A stretch of DNA of 64,000 nt from Oppiella nova (lineage: Eukaryota; Arthropoda; Arachnida; Sarcoptiformes; Oppiidae): positions 55,566 to 119,565 of the forward strand of contig CAJPVJ010000007.1 of the NCBI GenBank assembly GCA_905397405.1, read 5' to 3'. A program made the position numbers and the translations under genes. Numbering within the stretch: position 1 is the first letter of the stretch; every line of letters starts with the position of its first letter. Shown piece by piece: positions 15,256-23,535 of this stretch. The notes under the pieces were generated by a model. It saw only the letters and a list, made by a program, of their open reading frames with translations, searched no databases and had not been told where the DNA came from.

Positions 15256-15417
15256 AGCTTGAGTAAGGGCAAGGGTAAAGAAACCATCATTGAGTACACC
15301 ACTGCCAACAGTGACATACTCGAAACTTGCATCGCTAATTATCGAACAGTGGCAAAAGCAGCTGATTGACACGCAGCTGATGCAGAAAGATTGAGGGAGG
15401 CATGGCCCTCTGAGTGA
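15256..15417 (+). pseudogene. Probable spanin (Rz-like) gene, 3' part
   Basis: The + frame after a TAA at 15253-15255 reads GKETIIEYTTANSDILETC, then IANYRTVAKAAD, an in-frame TGA (15367-15369), then HAADAERLREAWPSE and a TGA at 15415-15417. An Ala/Glu/Arg-rich helix with one cysteine is the usual end of Rz-type spanins. Same strand and order as the 5' part at 14215, but about 870 bases away, with the immunity cassette between them. The assignment is moderate, from composition and context. Confidence 0.45.
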
Positions 15418-15461
15418 GGGCTAATTCGCATAACGGCCATTATGTTAAATAGAAGGAAGTT

Positions 15462-15815
15462 TTATATTTTTATTCTATAATTTTGAATTAATTTATTAAC
15501 TAAATGATGAATATATTCTTCAGAATTTTTCTTAATAATTTCATCAAAAAAACTTGGATCATTGCTTAGATTTATTGGTGATTGTGTTGTATCAGATTGG
15601 GATTGAAGTGCTAATAAAATTGAGAGTAATTCATACATGTAGCTAGATTCTAAATCTTTTTTAATGATCTCTACGAGATATGAAGACATTTCAAATGCAT
15701 CGGATTGAGATAGTCTATAAACAGATTCATTAATGAAATTAGATAAATACCATTCATCAAGTTCGCAACCAGAGCTTATTTTTTTAATAAAACTAGTTAA
15801 AGATTCTATAAACAT
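15462..15815 (-). CDS. Small acidic helical protein, possible orphan immunity protein
   Basis: 117 residues, alpha-helical and acidic, with no signal peptide or transmembrane segment (MFIESLTSFIKKIS, DAFEMSSYLVEIIKKDLESS). I do not recognise the family. Its size, acidity, AT-rich composition, strand and closeness to the SUKH gene fit a second immunity protein in an orphan cassette, but that is inference only. Confidence 0.45.
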   Translation of the reverse strand: MFIESLTSFIKKISSGCELDEWYLSNFINESVYRLSQSDAFEMSSYLVEIIKKDLESSYMYELLSILLALQSQSDTTQSPINLSNDPSFFDEIIKKNSEEYIHHLVNKLIQNYRIKI

Positions 15816-15897
15816 TATTATTTTTAACTCCTTCTAAATTTAACTTATGTTCACCTAAAATTAAGTTCATATCAATAACTGAATGTTACCTTGCTCT

Positions 15898-16660
15898 AAA
15901 CGCTTAAAACTTGAGTCAGGGCAGGGGAAAGAAATCACACTTTGGATCATTTATACAGTTGCTAAATACAATGAGTGTAGTACTTTGAATGATGTGAAGA
16001 ACAAAGTGTTAAAGTTAGACTAAACAAGCTTAAAGCTCATTTGAAATTATGGGCTTTAAGCTACGTTATCACTTCTTTTTATCACAACCGATCACTATGG
16101 CATCGGTAATGATGTTCTTTTTATCGGTGTACAGGGTGATATTGCAAAAGTAATCGATAACAGTCCGATTTTCTGTATATCCAGTCTTCCGATATACAGG
16201 TTCGCTACCAACTGGCATTTGGCCAACCACGCCACCACCACCGATTCCAACCATGGTCGTCTTTTGGCCAATATACTCAACACCTGTCTGCACGAAAACT
16301 TTTTCTGGTGTTACATGAGTCTGCACTCGATTCCACCCATAGAAGCCACCACTACCATACGACGATGGACCTAGACCATGATCAGGTTTGCCAAATATTT
16401 TAAATGCATTACTGGCTGGTTGTCCTACTAGTTTTTGTGCAGCCACTTCGACTTCATTGGGTTTGGTGGCCAAGGTAGCACAAGCGCTGATGGTAAACAC
16501 CATGAGGGTTACACAACTATATTTGAATAAAGGCATAGAAAAGAATCCCGAAATAATGAATGTTATATGCACAAAGCAGATTGAGGAGTTAATTAGTAAT
16601 GAATAAGTATATTATTTGTTCGATTATATCGCTTAATTATTAATAGTCAAAAGCCAATCC
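15898..16660. repeat. Dispersed direct repeat, copy A (contains lipoprotein gene)
   Basis: This segment matches 29072-29850 in the same orientation. The coding part is nearly identical, while the flanks are more diverged but alignable, for example CGATTATATCGC and TAGTCAAAAGCC on the right and GAGTC-AGGGCAG on the left. Boundaries are approximate by eye. Confidence 0.7.
16069..16536 (-). CDS. Lipoprotein of unknown function, copy A
   Basis: 155 residues from ATG 16536 (MPLFKYSC). The signal peptide ends in a lipobox, TISAC, so the protein should be lipid-anchored. The mature part has AAQKLVGQPASNAFKIFGKPDHG, a GYGW-type stretch, a Gly-rich loop (VGIGGGGVVGQMP) and two late cysteines (DYFCNI, VIGCDKKK). 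I know no function. The protein at 29246-29713 differs at only two residues, both in the signal peptide. The inverted repeat AAAGCTCAT...ATGGGCTTT just downstream (about 16030-16057) is a likely terminator. Confidence 0.75.
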   Translation of the reverse strand: MPLFKYSCVTLMVFTISACATLATKPNEVEVAAQKLVGQPASNAFKIFGKPDHGLGPSSYGSGGFYGWNRVQTHVTPEKVFVQTGVEYIGQKTTMVGIGGGGVVGQMPVGSEPVYRKTGYTENRTVIDYFCNITLYTDKKNIITDAIVIGCDKKK

Positions 16661-16918
16661 CAACTAGAACAATTCTGTGTCAGAAGAATAAGTTTGTTTT
16701 TTAATCTTTTACTTTGATAATTTAAAAATAATGATAAAATCAGATTAGTGATACTGAGTTCAATTTCTAAAAGAAAAAGCGAATTTAGACAAATCAAAAA
16801 CGATCATAAAAAATCATGATCTATCAAAGTAGTGTGTTACACATAAGTTACACAATACATATCCTAGACAATAAATATTTAATATATATAATGAGTTAAG
16901 GCTTTAATTAAACTCCCG

Positions 16919-16934
16919 CCATCTCCACCAAATT
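16919..16934 (+). repeat. att-like direct repeat, left copy (tRNA/tmRNA 3' end-like)
   Basis: CCATCTCCACCAAATT, preceded by AACTCCCG. CATCTCCACCA looks like the acceptor stem and CCA end of a tRNA or tmRNA gene, a usual integrase target. The same 16 bases occur at 20734-20749. No complete tRNA or tmRNA can be folded here, so it is an att remnant rather than an RNA gene. Confidence 0.6.
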
Positions 16935-16984
16935 TGTAAATCATGATCTGTCACTTAGTTATACGATGTATCATGAAACTTAAT

Positions 16985-17018
16985 AAAGCCTTGAAATTTA
17001 ATGGTTTCAGGGCTTTTT
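16985..17018 (+). terminator. Intrinsic terminator downstream of the left att-like site
   Basis: AAAGCCTTGAAA (16985-16996) pairs with TTTCAGGGCTTT (17005-17016), followed by more T's. It fits the terminator that would follow an RNA gene. Confidence 0.7.
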
Positions 17019-17329
17019 TAATGCCTGAATTTCTATCATGATTGCTTAAAGTAGAGTAAACATCATTATAAAAGAGTGTTGAGATTGTGAATCTAGTAGG
17101 GTACTCATTTTACAGCTGTAATGGCTGTGGGAGGTCTATTGCTGATAATTAGTAGAATTTGCAAGTATGTTAAATTTAATAAAAGTTAGCAGTTACCTGC
17201 AATAATGTTCGGGATCTAATTTATGTGAAAAATATTTTTCTTAATTTATTAGATGGTAAATGATATGCTATAGAATAAATATAGGGGCGCTTTAAAAGCA
17301 CAATAAAATACAGATAGTTGCATATAATC

Positions 17330-18385
17330 ATGAATAATTTAGTTGAGTCTGATGAGGGAATACTGACTTACGATGTAAAATCTGGTGTTTTTAAAGAGAT
17401 TTGTGAGAGAGCTAAATTTCAGAAATTTGCAGAAATTGATATTGATAAAATCGTAGATGATTTTGTAGAGGAAATTTCAAAAAATGAAAAAATCTTGGAA
17501 ACAAAGACAGGCGTTGAGTTTACCGTATTCAATAGCTCTGGCAAAGGTGGTATATCAGTAAGAACAACAACACAAAATGAAATTGTGATTTCAAAAAAAG
17601 CAATTAAAGCCTATCTTTTAGAGCCAAGTGAAAATATCAGAAGAAATCAAGCATATGCTTGGGCTGTTGCTCGTTATCTTCAATTAAAATTAGATGAAGT
17701 GACTCCAGTAAGTAAAAGTAACTCATTAAGTTATGTGATTATCATCGATGAAATCAACCGCGGTAATATTTCCCGGATTTTTGGTGAACTTATTACGTTG
17801 ATAGAGGATTCAAAGCGTGAAGGTGCTGAAGAAGCTTTATCTGTGACTTTGCCATATTCAAAAGAAGAATTTTCTGTACCTGAAAACGTCTACATTATTG
17901 GTACCATGAACTCCTCAGATCGCTCTTTAACAGGTTTGGATATTGCTTTACGCCGTCGTTTTACCTTTATTGAAATGCCGCCAAAGCCTGAACTATTAAA
18001 CGGTGTGATTGTGGAGGGGCTAGACATTGAAGAGCTGTTGAAAGTAATCAATCAACGGATCGAAGTTTTACTAGATCGTGATCATTGTATCGGTCATGCT
18101 AATTTTATGTCTTTAAAAGAACAGGCAACACGAGACAATTTAGCGCATATTTTTAAACACAAAATTATCCCTCAACTTCAAGAATACTTCTTTGATGATT
18201 GGGGGAAAATCAATTTAGTATTATTTCAAAATGATATGATCACTGAAGATAAAGAGATCAATATATCAAGTTTATTCCCAGCAGATGCTCAATTAGATAC
18301 CGACTATTCCGAGCGAAAGAAAGTTTGGAGAATAAACGATGACGCATTTAAAACGATTGACGCATTTAAAAAGATATTAGGTTAA
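17330..18385 (+). CDS. mcrB: McrB-family AAA+ GTPase, N-terminally truncated (no P-loop)
   Basis: 351 residues. Walker B YVIIIDEINRGN (about residues 130-141), IFGELITLIED and the GTMNSSDRSLTGLDIALRRRF segment (about 195-215) identify the McrB motor of the McrBC restriction system, which translocates DNA with GTP. The N-terminal DNA-recognition domain and the GPPGTGKT-type Walker A that should come before YDVKSGVFKEICERA are missing, and I see no P-loop in any frame upstream to the att-like repeat. It is probably a 5'-deleted gene that cannot bind nucleotide. mcrC follows 13 bases later. No good ribosome site precedes ATG 17330. Confidence 0.8.
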   Translation: MNNLVESDEGILTYDVKSGVFKEICERAKFQKFAEIDIDKIVDDFVEEISKNEKILETKTGVEFTVFNSSGKGGISVRTTTQNEIVISKKAIKAYLLEPSENIRRNQAYAWAVARYLQLKLDEVTPVSKSNSLSYVIIIDEINRGNISRIFGELITLIEDSKREGAEEALSVTLPYSKEEFSVPENVYIIGTMNSSDRSLTGLDIALRRRFTFIEMPPKPELLNGVIVEGLDIEELLKVINQRIEVLLDRDHCIGHANFMSLKEQATRDNLAHIFKHKIIPQLQEYFFDDWGKINLVLFQNDMITEDKEINISSLFPADAQLDTDYSERKKVWRINDDAFKTIDAFKKILG

Positions 18386-18398
18386 TAAGAATAAAAAT

Positions 18399-19730
18399 AT
18401 GTCTGACTTTACAGTACGAGAATATGCATTTATCAGTGTTCAATATAAGGGGTGTCCACAATCTAGCATTGATCATGCTTATATTCCGGAAAGCGCCTTT
18501 GAGCATTTATGTGATTTGTCCGCATCATTTTCAAAACATGGCGCGAAAGTTTTTGAGCTAGCTGGCCGTAGGAAACTGAAGCTTGATCAACATGTGGGTA
18601 TAATTGAAACGCCGTGTGGTACACGCATTGAAATTTTACCTAAGCATGTGGAATTTGGTATAGGCGATGAGCAAAGTGTGATCCAGCAAGAGCGTAGACT
18701 ATTGCAAAAAATGCTCAGCGTTTCATTGCATTTACCCTATCGAAAGGCTGGAGCAGCAGATTTAAAAAAGTTCAGACAGCCATTACATGAGTGGATTATT
18801 AGTCAGTTTTTAAGATGCTTTGAGCAATTGATTCAGCGGGGTTTACGTTTTGACTATAACCGTGTTCAAGAACAACAGAAGTATCTAAGAGGGCAGTTAC
18901 AGCATGTCAAATATATGCGCCAGCCCCCATCCCAAAAGCATGTATTTCCAATTGAACACGATGTATATGAAGTTAATCGGCCAGAAAATCGGTTAATTAA
19001 AACAGCATTAGAAGTTGTTTGTAAAAAGACTAAAGATGCTGGAAATTGGAAGCTTGCACAAGAATTACGTTTAATGACTGGTGAGATTCCAAAAAGTGTT
19101 AATATCAAACAAGATTTTAAACAGTGGCAATCTGGGCGGCTATTGGCACTTTATGCAGAGATAAAGCCATGGACGGAGTTGATATTAGGCGAATACATGC
19201 CAGTTTCCACCCAAGGAGATTGGCGAGGTATGAGCTTATTGTTCCCTATGGAAAAACTATTTGAATATTATGTTGCATATTTTTTAAGAAAGTCGCAAAA
19301 AGAGTGGGAGATTCATACTCAGCATAGTACCGCACATATGTGTCTACAAAAAAATAAATCAATATTTAGACTAAGACCAGATATATTTATGAAGCAGTTA
19401 AATACTGAAACTAATGCAATTAAAGTTGTTGATACTAAATGGAAATTACTCAACCCAATGGATCAAGGTGGTCGCTATGGGCTTAAGGACAGTGATATTC
19501 AGCAAATGTTTGCTTATAGTGCTTTTTATTTGAATCATACCCATGAAGTGTTGATGGTTTATCCTGCTCGGGGAGATATTTTTCATCAACCTTTACAGGA
19601 TTTTAAGTTTAAATTTGGTGAGTCAATTTTACGGATTTTACCCTTTGACTTAGATATTGAAATGGGATGTGAAAAGGGGGAGAGATTTATAGATTGGGTA
19701 TCAAATAGTACGAGTGTTCAACAGAACTAA
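18399..19730 (+). CDS. mcrC: McrC-family nuclease subunit
   Basis: 443 residues, full length for McrC (PF10117). The N-terminal part binds the McrB ring. The C-terminal PD-(D/E)xK nuclease is visible as FRLRPDIFM then KVVDTKWK (about residues 325-350), with SDIQQMFAYSAFY and VLMVYP after it, so the catalytic residues are present. It cuts DNA when driven by McrB. Since the adjacent mcrB lacks its P-loop, the system is probably inactive unless McrB is supplied from elsewhere. Confidence 0.85.
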   Translation: MSDFTVREYAFISVQYKGCPQSSIDHAYIPESAFEHLCDLSASFSKHGAKVFELAGRRKLKLDQHVGIIETPCGTRIEILPKHVEFGIGDEQSVIQQERRLLQKMLSVSLHLPYRKAGAADLKKFRQPLHEWIISQFLRCFEQLIQRGLRFDYNRVQEQQKYLRGQLQHVKYMRQPPSQKHVFPIEHDVYEVNRPENRLIKTALEVVCKKTKDAGNWKLAQELRLMTGEIPKSVNIKQDFKQWQSGRLLALYAEIKPWTELILGEYMPVSTQGDWRGMSLLFPMEKLFEYYVAYFLRKSQKEWEIHTQHSTAHMCLQKNKSIFRLRPDIFMKQLNTETNAIKVVDTKWKLLNPMDQGGRYGLKDSDIQQMFAYSAFYLNHTHEVLMVYPARGDIFHQPLQDFKFKFGESILRILPFDLDIEMGCEKGERFIDWVSNSTSVQQN

Positions 19731-19926
19731 TTACTATGCGATTTCATTTTAGTTTCTCGTAGACTTAATTTTTTGCTTTAGTTTGTTAGGGCATCTAAAA
19801 ATAAATAAATTTTAAAGCACTATGACATAACCTGTCATTTGATTTTCCTATCTTTAGCTTATTCACTTTTACTTGATTGTTTTGTGCAATCGCTTAAATG
19901 TAAAAGCTAGATATTGAAAGGAACTG

Positions 19927-20109
19927 ATGATGAAGATATGTCTTACCCCATTTACATGTAAACATAGCGTTAATGCGTTAAGACGTATCTTCAAAGAGTT
20001 CATACTTGGAAAGATAAAGCCATCTAAGTTAATGGTGTTTTACTTGGCGATGTTGCATTTAGAGCGTTATTTAGAAAGATTAAACCATGTCTCAATTAAA
20101 TTTGAATAA
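19927..20109 (+). CDS. Small basic hypothetical protein
   Basis: 60 residues, basic, with a helical C-terminus (LMVFYLAMLHLERYLERL). GAAAGGA lies a few bases before the ATG pair at 19927/19930. No family recognised. It lies inside the att-flanked island between mcrC and the truncated regulator. Confidence 0.4.
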   Translation: MMKICLTPFTCKHSVNALRRIFKEFILGKIKPSKLMVFYLAMLHLERYLERLNHVSIKFE

Positions 20110-20216
20110 TAATTTTATGTGATTTGGTGTAATTTTTTGTGTTTTAATGTGTTATATTTCAATCGTATAAATAAACCAAACTTTATAACATTGTTTAAAT
20201 CTTCTGAGAAAATTTT

Positions 20217-20525
20217 ATGCAACGTGATGATTCTATTCATGAGCGTTTAGCCGATCGGTTAGCCAATATTTTAACAAAATTAAATATGGGGTATCAACTG
20301 AGTATAAAAGAATTAGCATCCGAATTTGGAGTAAGTACACGTACTATTTCGCGAGACTTTGATCGCCTAAATGCGTATTTACCATTATTACAAGATGAAG
20401 CAAATAAAAAATATTATTTGGAAGCTACCTATTTAGGAAAAATTAGTACAAAAGATATTCGTAATTTTGCTCAGCTTTTTCAGGGGACTGTGTGTCCATT
20501 ATTTTGTCTAGGATCAGAAATATAA
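20217..20525 (+). pseudogene. Truncated WYL/DeoR-type HTH regulator
   Basis: 102 residues. The N-terminus (RLADRLANILTKLNMGYQLSIKELASEFGVSTRTISRDFDRL) is a clear helix-turn-helix of the kind that precedes WYL domains in about 300-residue regulators. After KDIRNFAQL the sequence changes to an unrelated cysteine-containing tail and stops, so the ligand-binding part is gone. The break lies about 210 bases before the right att-like repeat. WYL regulators often control defence islands, which fits mcrBC next door. Confidence 0.6.
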
Positions 20526-20587
20526 GAAAGTAATGATATAACATTTTATTTTTAATCAAATTTACTTGTGTTAAATTCAGTACCTAA

Positions 20588-20614
20588 GTTCAAATCCTTT
20601 GATTGGATTTGAAC
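20588..20614. repeat. Perfect 10-bp inverted repeat
   Basis: GTTCAAATCC (20588-20597) and GGATTTGAAC (20605-20614) around a 7-base loop, with no T-run. It may be an integrase arm site or a protein-binding site near the island end. Confidence 0.5.
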
Positions 20615-20733
20615 AAATTGGTTTTAGGATTTAAGGCACTAAATCTGACTTGGGTAAAAATTGGGTACAAAATTTTTCCATTATCTAAATTGATATTTAA
20701 AATTATTAGTTTAGGCTCTGAGTTCAATTGACA

Positions 20734-20749
20734 CCATCTCCACCAAATT
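20734..20749 (+). repeat. att-like direct repeat, right copy
   Basis: CCATCTCCACCAAATT, identical to 16919-16934, preceded by CTGAGTTCAATT (20718-20729), which itself recurs at 16754-16765. The interval of 3.8 kb between the two copies encloses the mcrBC genes and the truncated regulator. Confidence 0.6.
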
Positions 20750-20827
20750 CTTAAAAAAATCCGCTTATCTTAAGTGACTTTTTATTGCCACACACGCAAC
20801 TTTTCACAGCATATTTTTTATAATAAA

Positions 20828-20850
20828 AAAGCACTTATTAAGTGCCTTTA
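20828..20850. terminator. Short bidirectional-looking terminator
   Basis: AAAAAAGCACTT, loop ATTA, AAGTGCCTTTATTT. A-rich on one side and T-rich on the other, between the island and the decarboxylase cluster. Confidence 0.55.
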
Positions 20851-20955
20851 TTTAGTTTTGCCATCTCTATCCTGTTTTTATCACCATGAATCCATTTTAC
20901 ATATCGTTTAATTAATATTTGCAAGCGATGACCAACTCGATCAAAAATAATTTAG

Positions 20956-20972
20956 CTTTCATAAAATGAAAG
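20956..20972. promoter_or_regulatory. Palindrome upstream of the decarboxylase gene
   Basis: CTTTCAT, AAA, ATGAAAG: 7-base arms with a 3-base spacer, about 80 bases before the ATG at 21055. A possible regulator-binding site; the cluster's own LysR regulator is an obvious candidate, untested. Confidence 0.4.
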
Positions 20973-21054
20973 TTAAGTTTCCATAATTAATGTTCTCGTA
21001 TTCTTTTGATCCACCTAAGCTACGTCTATACCTTTATAAGTTATGGAGTCGTAA

Positions 21055-22038
21055 ATGAAAGGGAAGATTGCTTTAGAAGAACATTTTGCAATTCAAGAGA
21101 CACTTGGTGATTCAGAACGATTCTTTGTACCAGATGTTTGGAGAACTAAGCGGAGTCAATTACTAGATATAACCGGAGAACGTTTACGCCGCATGGATGA
21201 AACGGGTATTGAATACTCAATTATTTCTTTAAATGCACCAGCGATTCAAGCAATTGCAGATCCAAAAAAAGCTGTTGAAGTTGCAAAAATTGCAAACGAT
21301 ACCTTAGCTGAATTAATCGCTAAACATCCTGATCGTTTTGGGGCTTTTGCTGCATTACCATTACAAGACCCAGAAGCAGCGACAAAAGAACTCAATCGAT
21401 GTGTAACAGAACTTGGTTTTGCTGGTGCTTTAGTAAATGGTTTCTCAAATTTAAATAACGATGAAACAGCAAAATATTATGATGCTGAGGAATATTTAGA
21501 TTTTTGGGCTGAGGTTGCTAAACTCGATGTACCATTTTATTTACACCCACGTAATCCACTTTTAAGTCAGCAATTGGGTATCAAAGATCATCCTTGGTTA
21601 ATGGGGCCTGCATGGTCATTCTCAGTTGAAACAGGTGTACATGCACTACGTTTAATCGGTTCAGGTTTATTTGATAAGTATCCAAATATTAATATTATTT
21701 TAGGACACCTAGGCGAGTTAATTCAAAATAATATTTGGCGTACATCGCATTGGGCTTCAGCAAATGGTCGTAATCCACTCGGTGTAAAAGCAGAAAAGCC
21801 ATTTATTGATTATTTCCGTAAGAATTTTTATTTAACAACAAGCGGTAACTTCCGAACTATTGCCATGAAAAATGCAATTGATGAAATTGGATCTGATCGT
21901 GTTTTATTCTCAAGTGATTATCCATTTGAAGACATGGAAGAAGCGACACATTGGTTTGATCATGCCGAAATTGGTGAGAATGATCGAGAAAAAATAGGCC
22001 GTCATAATGCACACAAATTATTCAAGTTAAGCATTTAA
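21055..22038 (+). CDS. Gamma-resorcylate (2,6-dihydroxybenzoate) decarboxylase-type amidohydrolase
   Basis: 327 residues, the same length as known gamma-resorcylate decarboxylases (Amidohydro_2 family, PF04909). KIALEEHF with the metal-binding Glu and His, FYLHPRNPL, IILGHLGE and FSSDYPFED place the metal and catalytic residues (Glu8, His near 164, His near 218, Asp near 287). These enzymes reversibly remove CO2 from dihydroxybenzoates to give resorcinol, or catechol from the 2,3-isomer. The gene is followed by an aromatic-acid MFS importer and an OprD-type porin, so it heads a catabolic cluster. Exact substrate is uncertain. Confidence 0.8.
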   Translation: MKGKIALEEHFAIQETLGDSERFFVPDVWRTKRSQLLDITGERLRRMDETGIEYSIISLNAPAIQAIADPKKAVEVAKIANDTLAELIAKHPDRFGAFAALPLQDPEAATKELNRCVTELGFAGALVNGFSNLNNDETAKYYDAEEYLDFWAEVAKLDVPFYLHPRNPLLSQQLGIKDHPWLMGPAWSFSVETGVHALRLIGSGLFDKYPNINIILGHLGELIQNNIWRTSHWASANGRNPLGVKAEKPFIDYFRKNFYLTTSGNFRTIAMKNAIDEIGSDRVLFSSDYPFEDMEEATHWFDHAEIGENDREKIGRHNAHKLFKLSI

Positions 22039-22048
22039 AGTAGCTCAA

Positions 22049-22078
22049 GCCAATAACAATGATTGTTATTGGCATTTT
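22049..22078 (+). terminator. Hairpin between decarboxylase and transporter genes
   Basis: GCCAATAACAA (22049-22059), 3-base loop, TTGTTATTGGC (22063-22073), then ATTTTT. It may act as an attenuator that lowers downstream expression. Confidence 0.6.
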
Positions 22079-22098
22079 TAATGCAGTAAAAGGATTTT

Positions 22099-23448
22099 AT
22101 GATGAAAATAATACTAGATATACAGCAAGCCGTTGATACTAGAAAATTATCTCTGCAACAGTGGATAATATTTATACTTTGTTTTTTGGTGATTTTAGCA
22201 GATGGGATTGATACAGGGGTAGTCGGGTTTATCGCTCCTGCATTGTTAGATGATTGGGGGATCACTAAAAATGATCTACGCCCAGTGATGAGTGTTGCCT
22301 TAATAGGAATGGCGATTGGAGCAATATTTGCAGGAATATTAGCAGATAAGATTGGACGAAAATGGGTCATTATCGGTTCTGCATTTATTTTTGGTGTTTT
22401 AACAATCCTGACAGGTACTTCAAATAATACGACTGAAATGGTGATATATCGATTCCTAACGGGATTAGGGCTTGGTGCTGCAATGCCAAATGCTGCAACA
22501 CTCGTATCTGAATATATGCCAGCGCATCGCCGTGCATGGATGGTGAATTTATTATTTTGTGCACTACCGCTTGGTATTACGATTGGCGGTGTTTTATCAG
22601 CAGGACTTTTATCAAATCATGGTTGGAAAATGGTTCTCTATATAGGCGGAGCTATTCCTGTAGTGGTTGCCGTTGTATCAGTTTTTCTTTTAAAAGAATC
22701 GCTACATTTTTTGATTAAAAAACAAGGACAAGTCGAAGCATTAGAAATTGTAAAAAATATACAGGGTAAATTTATCGATGCAAAATTAGTTCCTGTTAAA
22801 AGCCTAGATGCTGATTTAACTGAAAAAAATACCAATCCCGTTGGTCTTGTCGTCGGCAAGTTTATTGTACCCTCTGCAATGATGTGGCTCTGCTGCTTTA
22901 TGAGTTTATTGGTATTTTATGTGCTTACAAGCTGGATGCCCACGCTTCTTAAGGAATCAGGATTTACACCGGAACAGTTTAGTTTAGTCACAGCAGTTTT
23001 CCCATTTGGTGGCGTTGCAGGAACAATCCTCATTGGTTGGTTTATGAGTAAATATGACGTGAATAAAACCATCACTTTTGCATATTTTATATCAGCCGTA
23101 TTATTCGTCATAACAGGATTCCTGACACAAAATATTTATTTACTCGCATTGTTTATTTTCTTAGCTGGCGCAGGTTTGGTTGGCGCACAATCCTCTTTGC
23201 CATCTTTAGCCGCGATATTTTATCCTGCAGAATGCCGTGGAGTTGGTGTTTCATGGATGCACGGATTAGGCCGTTTTGGTGCTATTTTCGGGGCATTTTT
23301 CGGCGCTTATATTTTCACATTTAATCTCGGTATGAGTGGTATTTTCTTCGTACTTGCATTGCCTATTTTAATTTCGGCGCTAGCGCTTTATTTAAAAGGG
23401 CGTTATTCAACTTCTAAAGTGACAATTCCTCAAACCTCAAAAGTTTAA
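22099..23448 (+). CDS. MFS aromatic acid:H+ symporter (AAHS, PcaK/BenK-like)
   Basis: 449 residues with twelve predicted membrane segments. The first helix carries DGIDTGVVGFIAP, matching the D-G-x-D motif of AAHS transporters, and ADKIGRKWV is the cytoplasmic loop 2-3 signature. AAGG precedes the ATG at 22099. It probably imports the hydroxybenzoate used by the upstream decarboxylase. The AAHS family is clear; the substrate is inferred from the neighbour. Confidence 0.82.
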   Translation: MMKIILDIQQAVDTRKLSLQQWIIFILCFLVILADGIDTGVVGFIAPALLDDWGITKNDLRPVMSVALIGMAIGAIFAGILADKIGRKWVIIGSAFIFGVLTILTGTSNNTTEMVIYRFLTGLGLGAAMPNAATLVSEYMPAHRRAWMVNLLFCALPLGITIGGVLSAGLLSNHGWKMVLYIGGAIPVVVAVVSVFLLKESLHFLIKKQGQVEALEIVKNIQGKFIDAKLVPVKSLDADLTEKNTNPVGLVVGKFIVPSAMMWLCCFMSLLVFYVLTSWMPTLLKESGFTPEQFSLVTAVFPFGGVAGTILIGWFMSKYDVNKTITFAYFISAVLFVITGFLTQNIYLLALFIFLAGAGLVGAQSSLPSLAAIFYPAECRGVGVSWMHGLGRFGAIFGAFFGAYIFTFNLGMSGIFFVLALPILISALALYLKGRYSTSKVTIPQTSKV

Positions 23449-23463
23449 ATAAAAAACAATAAC

Positions 23464-23490
23464 GACTACCTCAATTATTTTTAGGTAGTC
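23464..23490 (+). terminator. Hairpin between transporter and porin genes
   Basis: GACTACCT (23464-23471) and AGGTAGTC (23483-23490) around an 11-base AT-rich loop, with only a weak T-run after it. Confidence 0.45.
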
Positions 23491-23535
23491 AGGATTTTTA
23501 CACCTTAAAGATTTAAGTAAAAATAGGTACATATC

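Larger units (their letters stand above)
16573..17317. other. Intergenic stretch with att-like sequence and terminator
   Basis: 745 bases with no credible gene. It holds the end of the dispersed repeat (to about 16660), a copy of CTGAGTTCAATT (16754-16765), the tRNA/tmRNA-end-like sequence at 16919-16934 and a terminator (16985-17018). The rest up to the mcrB remnant is AT-rich with no feature I can name. Confidence 0.5.
20526..21054. other. Intergenic stretch holding the right island end
   Basis: About 530 bases without a gene. It contains an inverted repeat (20588-20614), the right att-like repeat, a terminator (20828-20850) and an operator-like palindrome before the decarboxylase gene. 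Confidence 0.5.

Noticed and set aside
16919-16934. Possible tRNA or tmRNA gene at the att-like sequences
   Set aside because: Only the acceptor-like end is present. I could not fold a T-arm or other arms at either copy.
20948-20976. CRISPR-like or repeat array near 20.9 kb
   Set aside because: Only one palindrome is present. No array of spaced repeats was seen anywhere in the window.
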